Shown here piece by piece: positions 30,601 through 35,900 of a stretch of 35,900 nucleotides of DNA. The notes beneath the pieces were generated by a model. That model was not told where the DNA came from and ran no database searches. It saw only the letters and a program-made list of their open reading frames with translations. A program made the translations under genes and the position numbers. Location: the IMG/VR virus record IMGVR_UViG_3300025000_000270, positions 1 through 35,900 of that record; one strand, written 5' to 3'. The stretch is from a virus. The stretch's first letter is position 1, and each line of letters opens with the position of its first letter.

Positions 30601-30663
30601 GTAACGACGATAAAAAGGGGTTTATTGGTATGGCTTCGTCGTTACACCAGTAGATCCCTTTTT
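30601..30663 (+). ncRNA. 5'-terminal pseudoknot leader of the second HNH gene
   Basis: Stem a: GTAACGACGA (30601-30610) with TCGTCGTTAC (30636-30645), ten perfect pairs. Stem b: AAAAAGGG (30612-30619) with CCCTTTTT (30656-30663). Stem c: TGGT (30626-30629) with ACCA (30646-30649), extendable by a G-U pair. The order a b c a' c' b' and stem lengths match the 5390-5456 leader, while the bases do not. It ends 15 bases before the ATG, which has no Shine-Dalgarno. Confidence 0.82.
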
Positions 30664-30678
30664 GTGTGCCATTTAAAA

Positions 30679-31140
30679 ATGATAATAGCAAAAGAAATAC
30701 CAAGTTTTGATAGAAATAAAGTTTTAAATAAAATCAAAAAAACAAATGGGTGCTGGTATTGGGAAGGTTTTATTAATGATGAAAGATATGGTTCAATTAC
30801 TATAAATAAGAAAAATTATCAAGCACATAGATTATGTTATGAATTATTTACTGGTAATAAAATACCTTTAGATATGTGCATAGATCATATATGCAGGAAT
30901 AGGTCATGTGTAAACCCACAACATTTAGAAATTGTTACAAACCAAGAAAATCTAAGAAGAGGTAACGGGGTTGCTGCAATCAATCGAAGAAAAACCCATT
31001 GTATCAGAAGGCATGAATTTAATAGTGGAAATACTGCATATTATTTTGATAAGACGAGAAACACAATAAGAAGAACTTGTATAGTTTGTAAAAGAGCAAG
31101 AGAAATAAAAGCAAGGAGATTAAAAAGAATGACAAAATAA
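30679..31140 (+). CDS. HNH homing endonuclease (HNH_3 type)
   Basis: 153 aa. The pattern CWYWEGFINDERYGS, then YQAHRLCYELFTGNKIP, then IDHICRNRSCVNPQHLEIVT and NLRRG is the HNH_3 form common in phages. The later part (HCIRRHEF, CIVCKRAREIKARR) adds zinc and basic DNA-binding features. It spreads by cutting target genomes. The ATG at 30679 is chosen. A TTG-initiated longer frame from 30625 is rejected because its extra 18 residues lie in the pseudoknot. This gene does not resemble the 5469 HNH protein in sequence. Confidence 0.9.
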   Translation: MIIAKEIPSFDRNKVLNKIKKTNGCWYWEGFINDERYGSITINKKNYQAHRLCYELFTGNKIPLDMCIDHICRNRSCVNPQHLEIVTNQENLRRGNGVAAINRRKTHCIRRHEFNSGNTAYYFDKTRNTIRRTCIVCKRAREIKARRLKRMTK

Positions 31141-31157
31141 TATATAAACCTTATAGT
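31129..31157 (+). promoter_or_regulatory. Promoter of the 31311 gene
   Basis: ATGACA (31129-31134), 17 bases, TATAGT (31152-31157). The expected +1 is near 31164, one base before the folded leader starts at 31165. Confidence 0.6.
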
Positions 31158-31164
31158 ATATATA

Positions 31165-31307
31165 CCGATTGACTCCCAACAATCGGGATGCACCCCATGT
31201 ACCGCCGACAGTAGCAAATCCTATCTTCGGCGGACTATAGCGATGTAGAAGAAAAGAACTTCGCCAGTCTCATAAATTGGAGGAGCCGGAGCGTTACCGG
31301 CCATCGC
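31165..31307 (+). ncRNA. Highly structured leader of the 92-aa gene
   Basis: From the predicted start of transcription the leader folds in three parts. CCGATTG (31165-31171) pairs with CAATCGG (31180-31186). CCGCCGA (31202-31208) pairs with TCGGCGG (31227-31233). A cloverleaf fills 31240-31307. The loop of the first hairpin (CTCC, 31173-31176 region) can pair with GGAG at 31279-31283. The leader ends three bases before the ATG. The size resembles a riboswitch or translational control element, but I recognise no class. Confidence 0.75.
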
Positions 31308-31308
31308 A
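31240..31308 (+). other. tRNA-like cloverleaf with a CAT anticodon position
   Basis: GCGATG (31240-31245) pairs with CATCGC (31302-31307). A GAAG/CTTC arm (31248-31251 with 31259-31262), a CCAGT/ATTGG arm (31264-31268 with 31276-31280) with a CTCATAA loop, a four-base variable part and a GCCGG/CCGGC arm (31285-31289 with 31297-31301) with a seven-base loop follow in tRNA order and spacing. CTCATAA is the normal methionine anticodon loop. However, the D-loop lacks GG, the T-loop (AGCGTTA) lacks TTC, and the acceptor has six pairs, so it is probably a mimic or a decayed tRNA. Confidence 0.6.
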
Positions 31309-31310
31309 AC

Positions 31311-31589
31311 ATGAAAAAAATCCAAGAAGAAAAAGTAAAAGTACGTCACATAAATAAATACCCCTGCAAGAGAAACAAGGGCAACCACGAATGGGATATT
31401 CCACTCGTGAAAGACGATGGAGCATATATCCGATACTTGTATAAACTTCCCGAGAAACGAACCCTAGATTCGGGGGAACCGACTCATAGGGGAATGAAGT
31501 ATGACGAAGCATATTTTCTCGCCCATGTGGAAGTGAGGTGTATGTGGTGCAATAAGAAGATTGTCAGAATTATTAAGGAAAAGATATAA
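31311..31589 (+). CDS. Hypothetical 92-aa protein
   Basis: 92 aa. Ends in an acid and aromatic part with AHVEVRCMWCNKKIVRIIKE, where C-x2-C suggests metal binding together with C19 (NKYPCKRNKGNHEW). It is the first gene of a small operon with a promoter and folded leader of its own. Not recognised. The unusual leader suggests that its production is controlled tightly. Confidence 0.65.
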   Translation: MKKIQEEKVKVRHINKYPCKRNKGNHEWDIPLVKDDGAYIRYLYKLPEKRTLDSGEPTHRGMKYDEAYFLAHVEVRCMWCNKKIVRIIKEKI

Positions 31590-31630
31590 ACAAAAAGGTC
31601 GATTAGTAAAGTATTAGTAAAATTATACCT

Positions 31631-31828
31631 ATGAAAAACAAATGCCCGATTTGCGGAATACAAACAGAAACATTAACAAGAAAAAAAGAAGTATGTTTTA
31701 TATGCGCTTTTAAATTATGGAAAGAAGTAAACCATATATTTGAAACTGGATTTGGTATGAATGGTATTATTAAAAATACAAAACATGAAAAGACACCGTT
31801 GCGTAAACTGCAAAAAACTAAGAAGTGA
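31631..31828 (+). CDS. Small zinc-finger protein
   Basis: 65 aa. NKCPICGIQTETLTRKKEV then CFICAFKLWKEV gives two C-x2-C knuckles 15 residues apart. The C-terminal part is basic. It overlaps the next gene by 44 bases in a different frame. Confidence 0.65.
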   Translation: MKNKCPICGIQTETLTRKKEVCFICAFKLWKEVNHIFETGFGMNGIIKNTKHEKTPLRKLQKTKK

Positions 31829-31952
31829 AAAAAACCTCCGCCCGATTTTCTTTCGGACACAACAGCAACTCAAAGACAAACGACTCTCCGAGATCGCCAT
31901 GGCTTGCAAGGATACCGGGGACTGTTTGGCGAGGGAGTTTAAGACCACTTGA
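31785..31952 (+). CDS. Small zinc-binding protein overlapping its neighbour
   Basis: 55 aa from the ATG at 31785. RHRCVNCKKLRSEKNL and MACKDTGDC provide four cysteines. The long overlap with the previous zinc protein suggests compact coding, and the shared cysteine pattern at both starts supports both being real. Confidence 0.55.
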   Translation: MKRHRCVNCKKLRSEKNLRPIFFRTQQQLKDKRLSEIAMACKDTGDCLAREFKTT

Positions 31953-31971
31953 GTGGACTGTCCACGGACAG
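31945..31971. promoter_or_regulatory. Three interleaved palindromes upstream of the initiator promoter
   Basis: CCACTTGAGTGG (31945-31956), GTGGACTGTCCAC (31953-31965) and CTGTCCACGGACAG (31958-31971) share bases, so only one of the overlapping hairpins can form at a time. They lie four bases before the -35 box at 31975. A repressor operator or a switching RNA structure is plausible. Confidence 0.6.
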
Positions 31972-31974
31972 CAC

Positions 31975-32002
31975 TTGCAATTAAAATTAGACAGTTTATA
32001 CT
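31975..32002 (+). promoter_or_regulatory. Promoter of the initiator gene
   Basis: TTGCAA (31975-31980), 16 bases, TATACT (31997-32002). The expected +1 near 32009 is about six bases before the pseudoknot at 32015. Confidence 0.65.
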
Positions 32003-32014
32003 TAAAGTAAATTC

Positions 32015-32099
32015 ACCTTGCCGCTTTTTATGAGGCGAGCGGGTTGGGTATCTGGCAAGGTACTCCGCTCGCTTCGTAAAAGGCATATACCCAAATGCC
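32015..32099 (+). ncRNA. Double-pseudoknot leader of the replication initiator
   Basis: ACCTTGCC (32015-32022) pairs with GGCAAGGT (32054-32061). CTTTTTATGAGGCGAGCGG (32024-32042) pairs with 32065-32083 over 19 positions including three G-U pairs. The two stems cross as an H-type pseudoknot. TTGGGTAT (32044-32051), in the loop between them, is the exact complement of ATACCCAA (32087-32094), the loop of a GGCAT/ATGCC hairpin that follows (32082-32086 with 32095-32099). The last two bases of the long stem compete with that hairpin. The leader continues to the ATG at 32185. Confidence 0.85.
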
Positions 32100-32184
32100 A
32101 AAGACTTAATACAATATTGTAATCCAAAAAACCGAAACGAAACGGTTTATTTTCGTAATTAATCACCAGTAAGAAAAAGTAAAA

Positions 32185-32970
32185 ATGAATAAAGATACAG
32201 AAATACAAGACGACAGTGGGGACAAGAAATATTTTACTATCATCCCCAATTACATACTCAACCATTCAACGATGTATGACCGAGAGGTATATATCCAAAT
32301 GAAACGGATTACGGGAGAAAGTGGCACATGTTGGACTTCACAAAAGACGCTCGCAAAGCAATGTGGAATAAGTATAAATAGACTTAAGAAGTCTTTGAAA
32401 TATCTAGTAGACCATAAATGGATACGAAAGACCGGAACCAAAGAAGTCGTGACTAAAGGCGGTATTCAAGAAGTGCATGTTTATATAGTTGAAGACCTTT
32501 GGAAATTAAATGCTGACTTCTTTGAAAACAAGAAAGGGGTATCACACAATGATACACCTACCACTAAGGGGGTATCACGAAACGATCAAAGGGGTATCAC
32601 GGATGAATCCAAAGGGGTATCACCAGGTGACGACAAAGAAGAACAAGTTAAAGAAGAACCAATTAAGAATAAAGCGACTGAAGTCGCAGGAAAGGAAATA
32701 TCAGAAATTATATTTCTATTCAAAGATATAAACCCTTGTTACGAGGAATGGTACGGAAACAAAACCCAACGCGGAGCAATAAAGTGGCTTATAGATAAAT
32801 TCGGCTTCGAGGAAGTATCAAATATGGTTTCCGCTTTGCCAGCTATCAACGCTAAAGAGTTTGTAACTAAAAGTACTACCCCGTGGGAATTAAAGAAAAA
32901 CCTCGGAAAACTAAAAGCACACTTTAACCAGTCGAAGGCAAAGCCAAACAAATTAACAATCGCAATATGA
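32185..32970 (+). CDS. Replication initiator with internal origin iterons
   Basis: 261 aa. Residues 15-95 match the HTH_36-type fold of phage replisome organisers (FTIIPNYILNHSTMYDREVY, CWTSQKTLAKQCGISINRLK, LVDHKWIRKTG). Residues 118-147 are a linker encoded by iterons and contain four GVS or GIT-type repeats. The C-terminal part (EWYGNKTQRGAIKWLIDKFG on) may bind a helicase or loader. This is the domain plan of the lambda O protein. No partner helicase loader gene is recognised, so the host enzyme may be used directly. Confidence 0.85.
   Translation: MNKDTEIQDDSGDKKYFTIIPNYILNHSTMYDREVYIQMKRITGESGTCWTSQKTLAKQCGISINRLKKSLKYLVDHKWIRKTGTKEVVTKGGIQEVHVYIVEDLWKLNADFFENKKGVSHNDTPTTKGVSRNDQRGITDESKGVSPGDDKEEQVKEEPIKNKATEVAGKEISEIIFLFKDINPCYEEWYGNKTQRGAIKWLIDKFGFEEVSNMVSALPAINAKEFVTKSTTPWELKKNLGKLKAHFNQSKAKPNKLTIAI
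32536..32623. repeat. Four iterons forming a lambda-like origin
   Basis: GGGGTATCAC occurs exactly at 32536-32545, 32569-32578, 32591-32600 and 32614-32623. Start-to-start spacing is 33, 22 and 23 bp, close to whole helical turns, so the sites lie on one DNA face. An inverted near-copy TGATACACC sits at 32550-32558. They are inside the initiator gene, as in lambda, and probably are the binding sites of the protein it encodes. Confidence 0.88.
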
Positions 32971-33260
32971 TTTATAAAATAACACTTTCAAGTGGCGCGC
33001 CGATAGCAATAGAAAATGACGAAGACTTACAAACAGTCATAAATGCAATCCACAATCCGAGCGCAAAACTGATAGTAACAAAGCACGGGATATTCAACCT
33101 AAGTTTTCTCGTATCTATAACAGCAGACGATGACGCGGAAGAAAAATTAGTCTATGCAAGAAAATCACGAAATACGGAAGAGTCAGCAATCCAAAGCGTG
33201 GTAGGTCGGCCCATCTTTGCGGAAATGGTAGAGCGAATGACATTGGGGAATGGAAAGTAA
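32967..33260 (+). CDS. Hypothetical 97-aa protein
   Basis: 97 aa. A beta-rich start (IYKITLSSGAPIAIENDEDL) is followed by a helix-rich end. The ATG overlaps the initiator stop. A role in replication is possible by position only. Not recognised. Confidence 0.6.
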   Translation: MIYKITLSSGAPIAIENDEDLQTVINAIHNPSAKLIVTKHGIFNLSFLVSITADDDAEEKLVYARKSRNTEESAIQSVVGRPIFAEMVERMTLGNGK

Positions 33261-33271
33261 AAAACACTTGT

Positions 33272-33436
33272 ATGGAACAAATAAGAAAAAACAGATACCC
33301 CACCAAAGAGGAACTTGAAAAGATAAAAAAGCAAAGCGAGGAGTATAAAATAAAAATGGGGTGGATCAAAAAACCCGAAGGCACTAAACCCCTCCCCTCT
33401 CTCACCGAAGAAGAATTTTTAGGGAAATTAAATTAA
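33272..33436 (+). CDS. Small charged helical protein
   Basis: 54 aa. Rich in K and E (NRYPTKEELEKIKKQSEEYK), and ending PLPSLTEEEFLGKLN. It ends one base before the methyltransferase ATG. Not recognised. Confidence 0.5.
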   Translation: MEQIRKNRYPTKEELEKIKKQSEEYKIKMGWIKKPEGTKPLPSLTEEEFLGKLN

Positions 33437-33437
33437 A

Positions 33438-34055
33438 ATGGACAACAAAAATAAAGTTATACTTGACCTATGCGGTGGTACTGGAGCATGGAGCAAGCCA
33501 TACAAAGACGCAGGATACGATGTTCGTGTAATATCCCTACCAGAAAACGATATTTTAAAGTTTAAAGATTATCCGTGGGATTGGGAAAACGTTTATGGAG
33601 TATTAGCTGCCCCCCCCTGCACTATGTTCAGTATGGCCCGGACAAATGCAAAGACTCCGAGAGATTTGAAAGGAGCAATGGAAGTGGTAAATGCGTGCTT
33701 ACAGATAATCCATCAATGCCAATATAAAGGATCGCGATTACAATTTTGGGCCATAGAAAACCCAAAAGCGCGATTAAGGTGGTTTATGGGTAAGCCAGCG
33801 ATGACCTTTAATCCGTATGATTTCGGAGATGCATACAAAAAGCCGACCGACATATGGGGAAATTTTAACACGGAATTAAAAAAGACTCCCGTAGAACTCG
33901 ACCCCGAACAGGACAAACAATCAAGATTAAATCTACAGCATCTTCAGCCAATCCCGAAAGATTATATTAGAGATCCAAATATGTCTCCGCGCGCAATAGC
34001 GAGAAGTATAACACATACTGGTTTTGCCAAAGCATTTTATAACGCAAATAAATAA
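33438..34055 (+). CDS. Solitary cytosine-C5 DNA methyltransferase-like protein
   Basis: 205 aa. Motif I DLCGGTGAWS (10-19) binds S-adenosylmethionine, motif IV APPCTMFS has the catalytic C61, and ENP (107-109) stands in motif VI. The later half (KPTDIWGNFNTELKK, then SPRAIARSITHTGFAKAF) matches small phage Dcm-like proteins. It is shorter than a normal C5 methyltransferase, with a reduced target-recognition part. No restriction nuclease is near, so it may protect phage DNA from host restriction. Confidence 0.85.
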   Translation: MDNKNKVILDLCGGTGAWSKPYKDAGYDVRVISLPENDILKFKDYPWDWENVYGVLAAPPCTMFSMARTNAKTPRDLKGAMEVVNACLQIIHQCQYKGSRLQFWAIENPKARLRWFMGKPAMTFNPYDFGDAYKKPTDIWGNFNTELKKTPVELDPEQDKQSRLNLQHLQPIPKDYIRDPNMSPRAIARSITHTGFAKAFYNANK

Positions 34056-34077
34056 CCAATATTAGTAAATTAAAAAC

Positions 34078-34251
34078 ATGAAAATTTTAGCAACAATAAT
34101 GATAATTTTGGAAATCTTATCAATAGCCATAGCCTCGATTCTTATGGGTAGAAAAAAAGAAGGATACTATGACCTTTACTGGTGGATCAGTAATCTTATT
34201 CAAAGCGCAATAGTTATTATCTTATCATTAAAGGTGTTGGGAATAATTTAA
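34078..34251 (+). CDS. Small two-helix membrane protein
   Basis: 57 aa. Two membrane segments (LATIMIILEILSIAIASILM and IQSAIVIILSLKVLGII) around a hydrophilic loop GRKKEGYYDLYWW. No Shine-Dalgarno. Not recognised. Confidence 0.6.
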   Translation: MKILATIMIILEILSIAIASILMGRKKEGYYDLYWWISNLIQSAIVIILSLKVLGII

Positions 34252-34260
34252 ATTAAAGAC

Positions 34261-34674
34261 ATGAAAAAAGGTTCACATATGACAATCAAACAAAGGAAGA
34301 AAGTCAGTGATGGATTAAAAGGCAATGTTCCATGGAATAAAGGAATGAAGACGATCACCGAACCTGCATGTAAGCGATTAAGACGCGATGGAAATTATCG
34401 CATAAACGAATTAAGATTAAATGCTTTAAGAAATCAAAGAAAAGGATATGATCGCGGACGGATGGATGAAATAGCCAAGGCAAGTAAGGAACGACAAGAA
34501 AGATGCGGCCATTTCCCCGTAAAACTATGGAGTGAATATGAGATAAAATATTTGCATGATAATTATACAGAATTAACCATCGAAGAAATGGCAAAGCATT
34601 TACAAAGGAGCTGGATAAGCGTATCCCATAAACTTAGTAGGCTAAGATTGATAGTGAACAATAAGTGGATATGA
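34261..34674 (+). CDS. DNA-binding protein related to homing endonuclease tails (NUMOD-like)
   Basis: 137 aa. The segment VSDGLKGNVPWNKGMK is a NUMOD3-type DNA-binding motif, and the C-terminal WSEYEIKYLHDNYTELTIEE then MAKHLQRSWISVSHKLSRL is a SANT/HTH-like fold. No HNH or GIY-YIG catalytic core is present, so this is probably a regulator or a remnant of a homing endonuclease. Confidence 0.7.
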   Translation: MKKGSHMTIKQRKKVSDGLKGNVPWNKGMKTITEPACKRLRRDGNYRINELRLNALRNQRKGYDRGRMDEIAKASKERQERCGHFPVKLWSEYEIKYLHDNYTELTIEEMAKHLQRSWISVSHKLSRLRLIVNNKWI

Positions 34675-34715
34675 ACGCTATGGACAAAATAGTAAAGTAG
34701 CAGTACAGTATTTAA

Positions 34716-34871
34716 ATGAACAAGAAACAAGACAATAGAATAGCGATAATCAAAAAAATGCGAGAAGACCGCTATACATATAGGGAAATTGCAAAAACAC
34801 TCGGAATATCGCGGCAACGTATTTATCAAATTATTGGAAAGAAGAATGTGGATAACTTAAAAAATAAGTGA
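34716..34871 (+). CDS. Small helix-turn-helix protein
   Basis: 51 aa. YTYREIAKTLGISRQRIYQI is a classic HTH of the sigma-region-4 or resolvase type, with a basic N-terminal helix. It may regulate phage transcription. A perfect DnaA box lies inside its last codons. Confidence 0.75.
   Translation: MNKKQDNRIAIIKKMREDRYTYREIAKTLGISRQRIYQIIGKKNVDNLKNK
34847..34855. promoter_or_regulatory. Perfect DnaA box (reverse orientation)
   Basis: TGTGGATAA is the exact complement of TTATCCACA and lies in the end of the HTH gene, 50 bases before the promoter at 34906. It is the second exact DnaA match in the window and could be chance. Confidence 0.35.
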
Positions 34872-34905
34872 AAAATACCGCATAGATAAAGGATATTTGA
34901 CATAG

Positions 34906-34934
34906 TTGACAAGGTTTAAAAATAGGAATATACT
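34906..34934 (+). promoter_or_regulatory. Strong promoter of the membrane-peptide genes
   Basis: TTGACA (34906-34911), 17 bases, TATACT (34929-34934). It is the best -35/-10 match in the window, and another TTGACA lies at 34897-34902. It drives the genes from 34976 into the recombination module. Confidence 0.9.
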
Positions 34935-34975
34935 GATAAGGTAATAAAGGTCGCTAATAAAACAAATCAAATCAC

Positions 34976-35089
34976 ATGGATATTTCACAACAATTAGTCA
35001 ACTATTTCTCAGTCGCAAGCATGATGGTAGTATTCACAGTAGGGCTTGCATCAGTTATCGTCGCATCAATTAAAATGTTCAAAAAGTGA
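34976..35089 (+). CDS. Small single-pass membrane protein
   Basis: 37 aa. VASMMVVFTVGLASVIVASI is one membrane helix with the basic end KMFKK. First gene after the strong promoter, so highly expressed early. Not recognised. Confidence 0.6.
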   Translation: MDISQQLVNYFSVASMMVVFTVGLASVIVASIKMFKK

Positions 35090-35128
35090 TGAACAAGAGA
35101 AGTGAGACTAATAAGTGAAACCAAAATT

Positions 35129-35269
35129 ATGAACCACACATACTCACGCTACCACGCAGAACAGATCGCCAAGGCAAGAATGACTAAAATTGCTACCGCA
35201 TCATTCTGGATAGCAATAGGACTATTCATCGCTTTCGAGTTTTTACTCGCTACATCAAAAAGTATTTAA
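35129..35269 (+). CDS. Small membrane protein
   Basis: 46 aa. Hydrophilic start (NHTYSRYHAEQIAKARMTK) and one membrane helix (ATASFWIAIGLFIAFEFLLA). It follows the 37-aa membrane protein, with a 39-base gap. Not recognised. Confidence 0.55.
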   Translation: MNHTYSRYHAEQIAKARMTKIATASFWIAIGLFIAFEFLLATSKSI

Positions 35270-35325
35270 AAAATAATCCCAAACACCAGCCCGTCATGCG
35301 AAGCGGTTTGATGTTTGAAAAACAA

Positions 35326-35565
35326 ATGAAAAAAGTATCAGAGTGTTGCGAAGCAAAAATAGTCTACGTAAAAGACTGGGGCAATCATCATGATGAATGC
35401 TCAAAATGTAGGAGAGAAATATCTATGGAAGAATTTGAACAATCTAAAGAAAAAACTAAGCCCATGATATATTGCTCCCACATCAACAACGGAAAAAACG
35501 ATTGCACCTGCCCCCTATTCCATTATTACGGGGACAGTTCAGAAGAAACTCAAGATAACGTATAA
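35326..35565 (+). CDS. Small cysteine-rich zinc-binding protein
   Basis: 79 aa from the ATG at 35326; upstream ATGs at 35311 and 35296 give 84 and 89 aa. KKVSECCEAKIVYV then CSKCRR and YCSHINNGKNDCTCPLF place six or more cysteines in zinc-ribbon spacing. The KKVSECC-type start is a common phage pattern and favours the third ATG. Unknown role. Confidence 0.65.
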   Translation: MKKVSECCEAKIVYVKDWGNHHDECSKCRREISMEEFEQSKEKTKPMIYCSHINNGKNDCTCPLFHYYGDSSEETQDNV

Positions 35566-35569
35566 CTAT

Positions 35570-35809
35570 ATGGTTAAACAATCTCAAACCGAAAAGATTT
35601 TTGAGCATTGCCATGAGGGAAAATGGACGTGTCAAACATGGTTCTGGGCAAACTTCATTAGAAGCCCCCATGTAAGACGCAGGGAATTAGTAAACCAACT
35701 AAACCGTGCCGATACAAAATATCGCTGGCATTGGGAAAGCAAGGACTGTAATTGTCCCCGGCCACACGATCAAGTTTTTAGGCATAGATTAATAAAAACT
35801 AAAATATGA
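35570..35809 (+). CDS. Small hypothetical protein crossing the contig closure
   Basis: 79 aa. Rich in W, H and C (HCHEGKWTCQTWFWANF, then KYRWHWESKDCNCPRP). It starts four bases after the previous stop. The last 44 bases lie in the terminal repeat, so in the circular genome it overlaps the Erf start. Not recognised. Confidence 0.65.
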   Translation: MVKQSQTEKIFEHCHEGKWTCQTWFWANFIRSPHVRRRELVNQLNRADTKYRWHWESKDCNCPRPHDQVFRHRLIKTKI

Positions 35810-35891
35810 CACAAAAAGCAAAAGCAGAAATAATAAAAGTAGAAAGAGAGTCGGAAGCACAGACACCAATGGCTCTTATCGCTCAAGCGAT
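35766..35891. repeat. Terminal direct repeat, copy 2
   Basis: Exact copy of bases 1-126. It repeats the first 86 bases of the Erf gene, which is therefore truncated here and should not be counted as a second gene. Confidence 0.93.
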
Positions 35892-35900
35892 AAGAGCCAT
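35869..35900. other. Fold-back hairpin at the contig end
   Basis: ATGGCTCTTATCGCT (35869-35883), a CA spacer, then the exact reverse complement AGCGATAAGAGCCAT (35886-35900). In the first repeat copy only ATCGCT-CA-AGCGAT is present (about 113-126), followed by unrelated sequence. The last nine bases are therefore a copy of the opposite strand, typical of a polymerase or assembly fold-back at a short hairpin. Confidence 0.85.

Noticed and set aside
30625-30678. Upstream TTG extension of the second HNH gene
   Set aside because: The extra 18 residues are encoded inside the pseudoknot, TTG is rare here, and the family start fits the ATG at 30679.
31240-31308. Functional Met tRNA
   Set aside because: The D-loop GG and T-loop TTCRA features are missing and the acceptor has only six pairs.
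33294-33301. Extra iteron core GATACCCC in reverse
   Set aside because: An eight-base match is expected about once by chance in a window of this size on both strands.
1-35900. CRISPR array, integrase and lysogeny genes
   Set aside because: No regularly spaced repeats of CRISPR size and no tyrosine or serine recombinase or CI-like repressor were seen. The 30-bp tandem repeats at 17512 have no spacers.

Overview
The window looks like one complete circularised bacteriophage genome. Bases 1-126 recur exactly at 35766-35891, which gives a unit of 35,765 bp. The last nine bases (35892-35900) are a fold-back copy of the sequence just before them and are probably an assembly artefact. Every supportable gene lies on the + strand, densely packed with many ATGA overlaps. 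I see no integrase, repressor, DNA polymerase or RNA polymerase, so the phage is probably virulent and relies on host polymerases. The host cannot be named. Promoters read as ordinary sigma-70 type (TTGACA/TATAAT-like), TGA is a normal stop, and most genes, including the major capsid gene, lack a Shine-Dalgarno sequence. Several promoters place the transcript start at or next to the ATG, so the host must tolerate leaderless or non-SD initiation.

Layout. 1-3264: recombination module (Erf annealing protein, YqaJ exonuclease, coiled-coil protein, SSB, NinB-like). 3337-6223: small genes, several with zinc-binding cysteine clusters, an HNH endonuclease, and a large structured RNA at 4997-5139. 6286-7440: an intact TnpB without TnpA. 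7469-10095: small proteins, a second HNH-like protein, RusA resolvase and a 316-aa unknown. 10098-17507: packaging and head module (TerS, TerL, portal, scaffold, major capsid protein, decoration-like proteins, adaptor). 17509-28453: tail and virion proteins (collagen-like fibre, nozzle-like protein, parallel-beta-helix spike, LysM protein, large virion proteins). 28422-29755: two-domain lysin and holin-like protein. 29881-35809: early or accessory region with HNH, zinc proteins, a replication initiator with an internal iteron array, a solitary cytosine-C5 methyltransferase and small membrane and HTH proteins.

The most unusual feature is RNA structure. Four transcription units begin, within a few bases of the predicted +1, with a compact folded leader: upstream of the 5469 HNH gene, the 30679 HNH gene, the 92-aa gene at 31311, and the initiator at 32185. 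The two HNH leaders share one pseudoknot architecture (order a b c a' c' b') with unrelated sequence, and both end 14-15 nt before an ATG that lacks a Shine-Dalgarno. The initiator leader is also an H-type pseudoknot, with an added loop-loop pairing. The 31311 leader contains a tRNA-shaped cloverleaf with a CTCATAA loop three nucleotides before the ATG. Further structured elements lie at 3275-3330, 4997-5139, 15666-15751 (after the capsid gene, with an internal pseudoknot) and 30367-30585 (a possible stand-alone RNA gene with its own promoter and terminator). All foldings were done by eye and not computed.

Replication can be placed with some confidence. The initiator gene carries four exact GGGGTATCAC repeats spaced 33, 22 and 23 bp apart in its linker, as in the lambda O gene and origin. 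A perfect DnaA box also lies in the gene-free interval near 30323.
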